From Kingdonia uniflora (taxonomy: Eukaryota > Streptophyta > Magnoliopsida > Ranunculales > Circaeasteraceae), in the NCBI GenBank assembly GCA_014058105.1, contig JACGCM010000779.1:3844001-3908000 (forward strand): DNA of 64,000 nucleotides, read 5' to 3'. Every line of letters starts with the position of its first letter. Position 1 is the stretch's first letter. Below, piece after piece: positions 33,166 to 44,000 of the stretch. The notes under the pieces were generated by a model that made no database searches, was not told the origin of the DNA, and was given only the letters and a program-made list of their open reading frames with translations. A program made the position numbers and the translations under genes.

Positions 33166-34305
33166 TTTGAGGGAGAGAAGCTAAAAAAGATAACCCTTGA
33201 ATTAGACAAGGCTATTTTCCCTGAGCAAGTTCCAGTGGACGTGATGTTACAGACAAAATTGTCTGGGCAACATTGCCTTAGATGAAACTGATGCTGGAAG
33301 AGAAAGAAAGATACGCTCTTATCTTATCTAACAAGGTTCTTTTGTTGCATTCTTTCATTTCGCTTTCAACCATCGACCATCACAAGGATGTTCTCTGTTT
33401 GATTCGAAGTCAAAATAATTTATTTCTATATTTTTTTTCTTGGAATCAGGAGTGTTCATAACTTTTCATCACATACCCAACAACTTTGATGGGGCATGCA
33501 ACCAACCTTGCAGTGGGAACATTCTGTTTAGTGTAGAACTGTCAGTAAAACAGGCTAATAGAGGCACATGGGAATTATCAATGGAAATGACCTGCATGAG
33601 AAGCCAAACTCGAGTTGACTTCACGGAATATCAGACACATCTGTAATAAGAAAAAAAATCTTATATGGAACATTTGTTCCAGTTTTTTCAGAGTCTGCAA
33701 AAAATAGACAATTGATGATTACAAAGGAGCCTTTTTGTTGGAGGCATTCAGTTTCCTCCAACATATATTTGTGACTGTATGTGGATATTTACACTCATTT
33801 GAAGTGGGTGTTGAATTAAGTTCCTAGTTTCTAGAGAAACATCTGGAAAAGTTAATTACTCTTAAGAGTTAAGAGGAAAACAGAAAACAGTTCATTCCTA
33901 GAATTTGAAGAGAACATCTAGGACTTTTACCAAGAAGCAAGATTGCTGCAGAGGGAAGTATACGAGATGTAGCCACTTCGAGGAGTGGGGAAATATGGGC
34001 GTTGAAAGAACATGTTCTTTAAAGAAAGCTAATAAAATACACTAGGGCGCGCTATCTTACTTGGCATGCCTTAGCCAGCAGCCTGCACTAGTGTAAGAAG
34101 TCATCTTCAAACTTTCTGCCAGAACTTTTATTTCAAGTGTGGCATGAGTTTAAGTTTGCCACTAGTTTTCCTATATTCCAGGTGCTACCGTGCTAGTACT
34201 AAGCCAGTTTCCAGTGATTTCAGGGTTAGTTGACCAACATTTTCAGCTCTACCTCACCAAAAGCCTTAACTAAAGTTCGCAAAAGAAAAAGAAAAAAAAC
34301 AGTAA
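33166..34305. other. Intergenic within the ATL cluster, with duplicated flank blocks
   Basis: Upstream region of copy 4. Blocks such as GTTGCATTCTTTCATTTCGC (33344 on) and TTCGAAGTC-type sequences recur upstream of other copies, showing that duplication units include promoter sequence. No additional gene found. Confidence 0.5.
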
Positions 34306-34550
34306 CTAAACATCAGGGTGACTAGGTGTGGATTCTTCAATCAGTGCTTCAAGAAACGTCATATTTAATAATGCAATACTCATATTCCTGGCATAGTGGT
34401 AATCAACGGTATTGGAAGATCTTCTGACAAACATAAATTGCCAGGCATGGTTAGTTGACCAACATTTCCCACTCCACCTCACCAAAAGCCTTAACTAAAG
34501 TGCTCAAAAAAAACAAAAAAAAAACAGTAACTAAACATCAGAGTGACTAT
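34222..34550. repeat. Local duplication of ATL 3'-end sequence
   Basis: 34222-34326 (TTAGTTGACCAACATTTTCA ... TAAACATCAGGGTGACTAG) is repeated imperfectly at 34448-34550. Both end in the sequence complementary to the ATL C-terminal codons and stop. The left one is an orphan copy of the end of an ATL gene (34306-34326 corresponds to SHPDV-stop) without the rest of the gene. Confidence 0.7.
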
Positions 34551-35259
34551 TTTGGCTTATGGATTCCTTGGACCGTGGAATCTCTACCCCCTTCTATTAC
34601 CATAGAGAGCACAGTTTCCTCTGCGGGAAAGCTCATTATTCAAATTTGAAAATAGGTTTCAATCAACCTCGAAGCAACAGGATTGTAGAAGTCAACACAA
34701 TCACGACAAAGGGGCCAATCCATATGCAATTGAAGCCAAGTATCAATACACGTGAGGTGAAATACGTGTATACAATTAGGCAGGATTCAGAGATTGTCAT
34801 CTTCCTGGAACTCATAGAGGCAAACCGAACAATCAGTAGCCTCGACTAAATCATCTCCCTTCTTGTACTTGTACACCGTGATTGAATTAATGAAGGACAA
34901 TTCGATACCCTTGGAAATAGCAGGCTCTATGGGGTTCGTGTGGCTAATGCCTTTGTGAATATAGATTACTGGAGAAGTGACAGAAGGGTTCGAGTCTTGG
35001 CTATGTGAGCTGTTAGAGGCGGAGTGGATTTTTGAGAACATCGTGCAACAGGTAATGAGAAGTATGAAAGAGCAACCGAAGGTAGCTATTGCGACAAATG
35101 GAATTGAAGTTGGTGGTGATGGAGGAGGATATTCATAGTTTCTAAGAGTATCAGAAGGTAAAGGAGGAAGAGGAGCCAAATAAAAAAGTTTGCAACCAGG
35201 AATACAATTGTCACACAACGGCGAACAATATAAAGTTCGAGGCGGCCCAGAGATTCCAT
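34531..35259 (-). pseudogene. Broken RING-H2 ATL copy 5
   Basis: The ATG is at 35259, but compared with copy 7 one base is missing about 13-15 nt later, shifting the frame before [13 protein letters not shown]. The Pro-rich segment, TM ([20 protein letters not shown]) and first RING half ([14 protein letters not shown]) are readable at 34787-35218. An Arg codon is then TGA (34784-34786), and the rest of the RING continues as [17 protein letters not shown]. The seventh zinc ligand Cys is Trp (DWPLC), Arg-Val becomes Cys-Val, and the tail is again shifted near 34550. With a frameshift, a stop and a lost ligand, this copy cannot make an active ligase. Confidence 0.9.
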
Positions 35260-35569
35260 ATCGAGAGATAGAAGCTAAGAAGATAGTCCTATCTTTGGTT
35301 AGAGAAGGTTAATTTTCTTGAGTGAGTTCAAGGTGATTTTAGAGACAATAATCTCCGGGGAACATAGTTATCAAACAAGATTCTTTTGTTTCATTCTTTT
35401 ATATCGTTTTCAACCATCGACTACCACAAGGATTTTTGGTCAATTAATTTCATAGATGCATCAAGTTCAAAATTTGTCATCACTTACCCAACAACTTCGC
35501 AGTCCGAATATTATGCTTAGTGTCAAACTGCCAGGGAAATTTACTAATGAAGGCATATACAGATTACAC

Positions 35570-35852
35570 TAGGTTGTATGGCTTGTACCACAATCAGGCT
35601 GCGATTCTCAAAATGGGTATTGGCTGATGAGGGTCACCGCTCTAGATTTCACATGCTAGAATTATCAATTAATCTGATTTTCAAGAATATGAGGTAGCAA
35701 CTAACAACTGCAAATGAGATGCCAAATGTAAGGATGCAGGTTAAACCAATGAAGTGGAGAGGGTTTTGGTGAGGCGGATGATGAGGATAAAGAGGCGGAG
35801 GAGGATGAAGATCACAAGGAACAGAACAAGGCAAAACTGTCCTCCAATACAT
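35570..35852 (-). pseudogene. Truncated ATL copy 6 (N-terminal part only)
   Basis: MYWRTVLPCSVPCDLHPPPP starts at 35852, followed by NPLHFIGLTCILTFGISFAV (TM). The frame stops after IDNSSM (35649), and the homologous sequence continues only to the SSANTHFE segment (~35600). There is no GLD or RING sequence, so the copy lacks its catalytic half. It is most similar to copy 3 (31083-31718) and to the broken copy at 37680-38200. Confidence 0.85.
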
Positions 35853-36536
35853 ATCAGAGAGAGAGAGAGAGAGATATTACCTCTTCCTATCTAAACTGAT
35901 GATTAAACATTGTTGGTGTAAGAAAAAAATTCTTATATAAAACTCTTGTTCTTTTTCTTCTGAAAATGCAAAAAACAGATGGTCGACGATTACAAAGGAC
36001 TCTTTGGCATTCAATTTCCTCCAACATATGCTTGAAACTGTGCATGGACACACTCATTTGAAGTGGGTGTTGAATTAAGTTCCTAATGTGATCATAACAC
36101 ACCAATTTCTACAGACAGATACGTCAGGAGGGGGGAGGGGGGAAGAGACCATCTACGACTTTTACCAAAAAGCGAGATTGTAGCACCCCTCTTTTTCTTT
36201 TCTCTGTTTCACTTCCCCTTACTGTAAGCAGATGTTCGCTCCCTCGGAAGAAGTAAAACTGACATGTCTAAGAAATTATTTATCTATGGCCAACAGGCGT
36301 CTAGTGTGAATTCTAAAATCAGTACTTTAGATATATTTGCTTAGACATAGAAGTAGTAAAGGAAAAGATTGTGCTTAATAAGTGCTGATACAATGTTTTC
36401 AGATTCCTAACATATTGGTTATCAACGGTATCGGAAAACCTTGGGGAAAAAATTGCCAGGCATGGTCATTGACAAACATTTCCACCTCTAGCTCACCACA
36501 AGACTGGATTAAAGTTTGCAAACAATGAAGTAGTAA
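35853..36536. other. Intergenic within the ATL cluster
   Basis: A GA microsatellite (35855-35872) and upstream blocks shared with other ATL copies. A G-rich stretch GGAGGGGGGAGGGGGGAAG is at 36127-36145. No gene found. Confidence 0.4.
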
Positions 36537-37277
36537 CTAAACATCAGGGTGACTAGAATTTGGCATATTGACCCGCTGATCTGCAGAGCCCCTACCCCCT
36601 TCTATTACAATAGAAAGTCTAGTTTCCTCCCCAGGAATCCCATTATCCAAACTTGATATGGGTTCAATCAACCTCGAAGCAACAAAAGGATTGTAAGAGT
36701 CGACACGATCACGACAAAGAGGACAATCTATGTGCAATTTAAGCCAAGTATCAATACACGTGAGGTGAAACGCGTGCATGCAATTAGGCAGGATTCGGAG
36801 ATTTTCATTTTCCTGGAACTCATAGAGGCAGACCAAACATTCAGTAGCTTCAACTAAACCGTCTCCCTTCTTGTACTTGCACACCGGTATTGAATTAATA
36901 AAGGACAATTCGAGACCCTTAGAATCAGCTTTGATGGGTCTTATAGACGCAATGGAGTTGGTGTGGATATTGCCTTCAAGGATATACATTACTGCGGAAG
37001 GGTGCGGATGTTGGTTATATGAGTTGTTGAAGCTTGAGCGGAATTTCGAGAAAATCATGTAACAGGTACCAATAACCAAGAAAGAGCCACCGAAGGTAGC
37101 TAAAGTCATCGACACGAGAAATGGGATTGGAGCTGGTGGCGGTGGAGGAGGATATTGATAGTCATGAATAGGAGGTAAAAGAGGACTAGGAGCCAAATAA
37201 AAAGGTTTGCAACCAGGAATACAATCATTACACCCAGGCAGACAATATACAGCTCCAGGGGGCCCCGGAGACACCAT
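36537..37277 (-). CDS. RING-H2 ATL protein (cluster copy 7)
   Basis: 246 codons, single exon. [20 protein letters not shown] starts the Cys/Pro-rich N-terminus. A PPPPPPAP run is at 43-50, the TM helix at about 51-78, the GLD-type motif ([11 protein letters not shown]) at 120-130 and the RING-H2 at 147-188. Ligands are C147, C150, C166, H168, H171, C174, C185 and C188. The second residue of the RING is Leu (CLVC) rather than Ser, and the His-Cys spacer has NCMHAFH; both are conservative. The tail ends PNSSHPDV. It is closest to copies 4, 5 and 9. Intact and probably functional; nothing distinguishes its substrate. Confidence 0.9.
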   Translation of the reverse strand: MVSPGPPGAVYCLPGCNDCIPGCKPFYLAPSPLLPPIHDYQYPPPPPPAPIPFLVSMTLATFGGSFLVIGTCYMIFSKFRSSFNNSYNQHPHPSAVMYILEGNIHTNSIASIRPIKADSKGLELSFINSIPVCKYKKGDGLVEATECLVCLYEFQENENLRILPNCMHAFHLTCIDTWLKLHIDCPLCRDRVDSYNPFVASRLIEPISSLDNGIPGEETRLSIVIEGGRGSADQRVNMPNSSHPDV

Positions 37278-37679
37278 ATCGAGCTATAGAAGCTAAAAAA
37301 ATAAGCTGGAAGTGATTTTAGAGAAAATAATCTCTTGGGAACATTGCTTTAATTTAAAAAACTTGCTGGAAAAAGAAAGATACTCTCTTATCAAACAAGG
37401 TTCTTTTATTGCATTCTTTCATTTCGTTTTCAACCATCGACTATCACAAGGATGTTCTCTGTTTGATTCTAAGCCAATTAATTTCTTTATGTACTTATCT
37501 TTTATTGGAATCAGGGGTTCACCAAGTTCGTAATTTGTCATCACTTGCCCGACTACTCCGTTGGGGAACCTCTACCAACCTTGCAATCCGAACATTCTGT
37601 TTAGTGTCAAAATGTCAGTGAAATGGACAATAGAGGCATATATGGTTTATCAATTACCAATGACCAAGCATGAGAAGCC
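37278..37679. other. Intergenic within the ATL cluster
   Basis: Upstream region of copy 7, with the same TTGCATTCTTTCATTTCG block (37403 on) that precedes other copies. No gene. Confidence 0.45.
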
Positions 37680-38205
37680 GAACTCGAAGTGGCTTTACCA
37701 AATCTCAGGTAAGAACTCGAAGTGATTATGCAATTTTAACCAAGTATCAATACACGAGGCATGAAATGCGGGGACACTGTTAGGCAGGATGCAGAGATTT
37801 CCATCTGCCTGGAAGGCCGAAACTCGGAGACATATAGAACACTCTGTCACTTCAACTAAACTGTCTCCCCTTAACACTTGCATGTAGAAATGGAAGTAAT
37901 GAAGGATTGATTGAGACCCCTAGAGTTTATGTTGATGATCGATATCGTTGAGCCACAACCGGGCGGAAATTCTCAAAATGGGTATTGGCTGATGAGAGCT
38001 GCAGCTCTAAATTTTCTCCTCTAGACTTAATACTAAGTAAGCTGATTATTACGAATATGAGAGAGAAAATTATGACAAGTGCAAACGAGATGCCGAAGGT
38101 AATGAGGCTGATTAAACTGATGAAGTGGAGAGGGTTTTGATGAAGATAAATTGGCGGAGAAGGGTGATCAGGAGGGAGACAATGCCCTGTCCTCTTCCAG
38201 CTCCA
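37680..38205 (-). pseudogene. Broken ATL copy 8
   Basis: One frame reads HCLPPDHPSPPIYLHQNPLH and FISLITFGISFALVIIFSLI (TM) from about 38200, down to SSANTHFENFRPVVAQ near 37960. A stop follows (near 37940), and the GLD region (SRGLNQSFITSIS) is in another frame. The RING part (37695-37883) reads ECSICLRVSAFQADGNLCIL with extra residues. The Cys and first His of CxH are replaced (NSVPAFH), and the coding sequence ends after LHNH without the last Cys pair. The copy is related to copy 3 and is clearly dead. Confidence 0.85.
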
Positions 38206-38228
38206 CTACATACCGGCAGGCAGGCAGG

Positions 38229-38229
<1 letters not shown>

Positions 38230-38264
<35 letters not shown>
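38230..38264. repeat. (CA)n(GA)n microsatellite upstream of ATL copy 8
   Basis: CACACACACACACACA followed by GAGAGAGAGAGAGAGAGA lies at the same position relative to the ATL start as the repeats at 31719 and 35855. Confidence 0.8.
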
Positions 38265-38989
38265 CTCTTCCTCTCTAAAGTGAGTATTATACATTGATGG
38301 TCTCTACTAACATGAAGAAAAGAAACTGAAATGTCAGATAACCCATTTCTAGGTGGGGTTTGGATGAACACACAACCTATTTCTCCTAAATGAAGAAAAC
38401 AAAGGTAGGAAGAACGTAAAATATGAGATGGGTGACTGAAAGAAAATAGTGCAAGTAAATCAGAGACAAGTCATTTATAGAGAAAATACGGAATATAACC
38501 ACAGAGAAGGGGGGGATAGATGGCCATTGAAAGGACACAGCCTTTGAACAAATCTATTAACATAACACTAGGGAATCCCATTCACTTCGCGTGCCTTGGC
38601 CAGCAATCTGTGGAGTAGGATGTCGTCTTCTAATTAATGAAAATTGTCTACTACAACTTTTGCTCCAAGTCTGTCTTAGTAAAAGTCAGTTTTTGGTGTT
38701 TTCAGGCACAAAAGAAGAAGAAGAAAATGTTATAAACTACAGGTGCCTATTGTGTATTTCATAATCAGTACTTTACATATTGCTTATAAATGGAAAAGTA
38801 GAAAAAGAAAACGTTGTATGTAATAACGCAGTACTGAATCTACTGATACACATTTTCATATTCCTGGCATATTGGTGATCGACGGTATTGGAACACCTTT
38901 CGGCAAAAATAAATTGCCAGGCATAATCAGTTGACCAATATTTTTCCAGCTCTAGATATCCAGAAAGTTTGCAAAAAAAGAAGTAACCA
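38265..38989. other. Intergenic within the ATL cluster
   Basis: A block at about 38565-38640 (CACTAGGG, CGTGCCTTGGCCAGCA) is similar to 34040-34110, another sign of duplicated flanks. No gene recognised. Confidence 0.45.
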
Positions 38990-39824
38990 CTAAACATCAG
39001 GCAAACTAGAATTCGGCTTATAGATCTCTTGGGCTGACCAACGAGGGGCTTGCTCAGTTGGTAGGGCTAGTGCTTGGAAAATGAAAACCAAGAGGTCCTG
39101 GGATCAAATTCCCACAAACAGCTTCCAACTCAAAAAAAATAAAAGATCTGTTGAACTGCAGAATCCCTGCCCCCTTCTATTACAATAGAGATCTGAGGTT
39201 CTTCCCCAGGATTACCATCATTCAAGTTAGATGGTTCAGTCAATGTCGAAGCAACAACAGGATTGTAAGAGTCAACCCGGTCACGACAAAGAGGGCAATC
39301 TGCATGCAATTTATGCCAAATATCGATACAGTTGAGGTGAAAAGTGTGTACGCAATTAGGCAGGATTCGTAGATTGTCATCTTCCTGATATTCATAGAGG
39401 CAAACTGCACACTCACTAGCTCCAGCTAAACCGTCTCCCTTCTTATACTTGAACACCGGAATTGAATTAATGAAGGACAGCTCGAGACCCTTGGAATTAG
39501 CACTGATGGTTTTTCCAGGCCCAATTTGGTTGGTGTGGTTATTGCCCTCATCAGGGGAAGGGCTCGGATATTGGCCACGTAAGTTGTTGCAGCTTGAGTG
39601 TTTCGGGAAAATCAAGCAACATGTAGCGATAAGTAAGAAAGAGCAACCAAATGTAGCTATTGTGATCAATACCATAAATTGGATTGAAGTTGGTGGTGGA
39701 GGAGGATATAGTTTTCAAAATGAGGTAAAGGAGGAAGAGGAGGTAAAGTTATGCAATCAGGAACACATCCTCCCATACACTCTGGTGGACAATATACAGG
39801 TTCATACGGCCCCGGAGGTGCCAT
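38990..39824 (-). pseudogene. ATL copy 9: frameshifted and interrupted by a SINE
   Basis: The ATG at 39824 opens APPGPYEPVYCPPECMGGCV. Near 39717, one base appears missing before the Pro-rich run, shifting PPPPPTSIQF out of frame. The rest (39130-39675) reads TM ([20 protein letters not shown]), [16 protein letters not shown] and the RING CAVCLYEYQEDDNL... through CPLCRDRV. All eight ligands are present, including His in CIDIWHKLHADC. A 112-bp SINE at 39032-39143 cuts the tail: the frame runs from AVQ into IFYFF and a stop. The displaced original C-terminus (YKPNSSLPDV, stop at 38990) survives on the far side. The frameshift alone probably inactivates the gene, unless translation begins at the internal Met before VLITIATFG. 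Confidence 0.88.
39032..39143 (+). mobile_element. tRNA-derived SINE inserted in ATL copy 9
   Basis: About 112 bp contain a pol III A box (GGCTTGCTCAGTTGGTAG) and, about 30 bp on, a B box (GGTCCTGGGATCAAATTC). The end is A-rich (AAAAAAAATAAA). AGATCTSTTG flanks it on both sides (39022-39031 and 39144-39153, one mismatch), a target duplication. Intact ATL paralogues have continuous coding sequence across this site, which confirms insertion. Confidence 0.87.
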
Positions 39825-41007
39825 TGAGAGAAAGAGGGTGGCCATGCCTTCAGATTCTAAATGTTATTTGTTCTTGAGTAAGTTCACTTCTATTGTATAA
39901 CACCGGGAAGTGATGGTAGAGACAATTATCCTCTGGAAACATTGTTTTAGATGAAACTGATGTGAGAGAAATCCTGAGAAACATTGTTAGTATAAAAGAA
40001 GTTTATTCTATTATATAACAAGGTCTATTTTGTTCCATTCTTTCATTTCGCTTTAAACCATCAACTATTACAAAGATTTTCTTTGTTTGATTCTAAGTCA
40101 ATTAGTTTCTTGCTGTTCTTGTTTTTTTAGTTCACCGGGTTCATAATTTGTCATCACTCTTCCCACAATTCTATTGAGCCATTACAAGCCCTACATTCTG
40201 CAAGTTATGTTCAAGTCGGGATAATTTCTGGTGGACATCACACGTTGGTGGTGGTGGGCGTCAACCGTTGCACAAAACTCCGTTAATGCAAAGTCAATTA
40301 GTTGAAAAATGTATTAACCAACTGAATGAATTGGAGGTACAAATATTTATATTGTCCCCCTCAACATTGGAGAAGATACAGTAAAATATGTGTATGATGG
40401 GTTTAGAGGTGGTTCCCTCTGATATTTTTGTTTATGTTAACAGTATTTTTAATTGGAGCCCGATGTTCTTACTTGGTGGGTCTTTAACACGACATAAATG
40501 ATTTGAGTCAGAAGTTTTATACATGTATTTGTAGAAAATAGAATTGAAGAAACGCGACTTTAAGATACATTGACCCCACATATAAACAGCCATGTATGCA
40601 TCCTTTACATTTATTTCAGTACTTGTGCTAACGATACCAAACACTCCTACCACGATTGTTTTCTCTTCTATGATTGAACCCATTTAACCATTTCTACTTT
40701 CACTTCTATGATTGTACCCATTTAATCATTTCTACTGTCTAGTACGTAACATGTATGTAAATAAGGACACGCAAACAACTTGTAATTAAACTGAACCAAG
40801 GCCCGTCATAATTTTCAATATGGAACAAGTTCTCAAAATTGTTTGGGCTAAGTGCCATAGATAAATAATTCCTGGATAACATAGAAACTAGAACAAAGAT
40901 CACCTGGATGCTTGGAGAAGATGATAGGGATCCAAAGATCAAACAAGTATGCTATTAGCACCTCAACCCTATTTTGAACTATCTGCCGTAGATCAGAGAC
41001 CTTAAAG
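39825..41007. other. Intergenic between the ATL cluster and lumazine synthase
   Basis: The left part repeats the block found upstream of ATL copies (TTCCATTCTTTCATTTCGCT, 40034 on). A frame at 40432-40683 has no recognised similarity. The right end is the 3' UTR side of the minus-strand lumazine synthase gene. Confidence 0.4.
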
Positions 41008-44000
41008 CTACTGCTTTAGATGGTGTTCAAACAATGAAGCCATTTCAATCTGCAGCAAACAAAAAAGCCATGAACTAATCATCCAAGAAAAGAACCGACA
41101 CTATAGGCATACCACCTTGATATTTTCCACACATTTTTAAATTATCGAGCAATGGTTCATTTAATTTATATGCAAAATATCTTTTTGGTGAAATAAACAG
41201 TTTGAGAAGGTTCAACTATTTGAAATGAACTTTTAGATTCACAGGTTTGTGTTTGACATTTTTTTCTGTATATTGAACACAATTGCAATAGAGTTCATAT
41301 ATATCATGTCGATATCCACAAGCCTCAGTTGAAAATTTACAGTTAATGGTACTCAATAGGATAATAAACTTACAGCTGTTAGAGCAGTCTCAGCACCTTT
41401 ATTTCCAGCTTTACCACCTGCCCGATTTAGAGCCTGACCATGTCATAAAACAGAAATAAGATTCGTCAGATGGAGAATACGTCTTGTATGATAAATGTTA
41501 CAAACTAACTATAATGACTGCAAAATCAGTCCAGATATATAAAAAGCTAATGAAAACTTGGTCCCATGATGTGGACCACAAATTTTGTTGATCTTGTTAG
41601 AAGAAGAGAAACTAGAAGCATGGTAAAGCTGAGGTAACAAAGACAACTTCTGAATTAATGGGTATTTAATAAAAAATTGCAGATCGTAGGTTTACCTGGT
41701 CCATGTCTTCACAGGTCAAAACACCAAATACGCATGGGACTCCTGCAATAACAGAAAGAAAGAAAAAATATATCTAAACTTGTCTTTCACGACCAGACCT
41801 AGAGGCTCTTATGAATTACTAACGTTAAGACATATGCATAAGACAACAAATTCTAATTACAAATCAAATGCAGATTCTGGAAGTGTTTGCCTTGCGGGAT
41901 ACACCATTCTAAATACCAAAAAAATAAACCTCCTTTGAAGAAATGTTTTAATCAAATAAGTCAACACAAAACAAGGCAAAACCATTATTTAGTAAACTTT
42001 TCCAGAAGAATGGCAAAAAACGAAATCATGGAAACCTATTTTTTCCTTGTTCAGTTTGACATGAGAAAATGAAGAAAATTTATAAATATGCTTAGTAACG
42101 TGAGACATTTGGGGTTTAGGGTTCAAAGCAACAAATATGTCAACTCGCTAGTTTTTCTCTATTTCATTATTTCAACTCTCTCCCAACTTTTTCCGCCATG
42201 TCTCTCTATATTTTCTGTACTGTACTTTGTCACTCTAGTTTTTTCTCTTTTAAATCCATTTCTAGAAGTTCTCTTTTGATTACCATTCTACATTTTCTCC
42301 ATAGATTTCCTATCTACTTCTCTATTGGTGCTTCCACTCATGATTTCCTCTTTGGAATTCCCACTTATCAATCAAATGTTTAATTCTTAAACTTCTGTAT
42401 ACCTATGTAGTTCACTTTCTAATCTCTCAGCATTTTACTTCTAGGTATTCTCTTTATATAGATTCTCTCGCAAGATATACTCAGTTTTCTGCCCACCAGA
42501 TTCCTCCCTTAGCATTTTTTTTTTCTTTCCCTATGATCTCCAGCTCGAAGAGTTTTAAGGTTAGATAATTTAAGACAGAGCAAAAGGAAACTCAACATCC
42601 AAATTTATGAAAATGAAGTTGATTTTCATTTGCTTTTAGCCAAATGCGGAAACAAATTTCTTCTCCCTGGTCCTAAAAGACCAAACACAATTTTCTTTTA
42701 TTCAGGGGTTATGTTCTCCTTTCCTTCATCCTCCACAAACCAAACACACCCTACAAGTCTATAACCACTTAGGTTCAAGTATGAAATAAATAATCACCTA
42801 GTTTTTAAGGAAACCCGTACAAAATCATAGCTTGATAACCGCAAACAATGCTAAGGGCGATCCAATATTGTCAGTAGTTCCTTATAGCAAGGAAAATAAA
42901 ATAGATTTGACACAGTAAAAGACAAGCATCCTTGTAAAAGACTAACCTGAACTTAGACCCGCTGAAAGTACTCCAGATGCAGCCGAATTAGCGACGGCAT
43001 CATAGTGCGAAGTATCACCTCTTATCTACCATCAAGCAAACTTGGCCTTAGGACAAGGCAATCACAAAGCATATAATTGGCCGCAAGAATAAAAATAGTC
43101 ACAAAACTCCCTAATTGGGTGAAGCATATTATAACATCTCTTTTACAGGACAATTACAAAGTAGTTAACTCATAAATAATAAACTACTGCACATGAAAGG
43201 AAATAAATCCAAAAAGTTAGCCTAGTTCTGAATATCAAGACAGTATTTGAAATTATTTACTTTAGGAAGTGGGGCATGTACACGTGAAAGGGACCAATTA
43301 ACAGAATAGATAAATATCCATATCCGCCTCCTCGATAAGTCTTCAATCAATATCCGTACCTACTCCAGTCACAACCCATATTGAAAAATAGTGCATCATT
43401 GATGGGTTTATCATATCTTTTCCATTGCATTTCTACGATAAAGGTATGATGTATAATCCCTTCACCATTGATCAAAATATACCTTGGGTCTCAATTTAAC
43501 TCCAAATAAAAATTTTAAAGAACGAAATGTAGTCTTCAATATCCAGCGGACCCATATAAGATACTTCCACAGGATGAACCCGGGCATTATCTCATTTTAC
43601 CTTCAAATGAGAGATTCTTACAGAATAGGATACAGTCTTCAAACTCCAGTGGAACAGTTGTAACGACCCCCTAAGCTAACAACTGACGAGTATTGGTCCT
43701 CATGTCCAGGCCAGTACCTACCAGAGACTTTTTGTTATATTTTGGGAAGTTTTTGACGGTCAAAGACTGATAAAATAAGGTAATACAGTGTTTCATATTA
43801 AAAAAATTGCTGTGGTCGTTTGCACGCGCATAAGGGGACTATATAAACAAATTCTTACACTTCATTAAAGATATATCATGTTTTAAATCACAGTAGAGAG
43901 AGAGATGGCGGTTGTGTTATAGTCGACAACAAAAATCAGAGAAATTTGAAGCGAAATCGGAAGGAAAGATAAGAGAGTTATATACCAAGGGATTCGTCTC

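Noticed and set aside
39043..39120. Possible functional tRNA gene in ATL copy 9
   Set aside because: A and B boxes are present, but the sequence has no acceptor stem pairing, ends in an A-rich tail and is flanked by a target duplication, so it is a SINE.
40432..40683. Minus-strand frame of 83 codons downstream of lumazine synthase
   Set aside because: No homology recognised and no splice or promoter context. It may be random.
42088..42383. Overlapping hydrophobic plus-strand frames in lumazine synthase intron 5
   Set aside because: They come from a pyrimidine-rich intron tract (TTTTCTCT), giving artificial Phe/Leu/Ser peptides.
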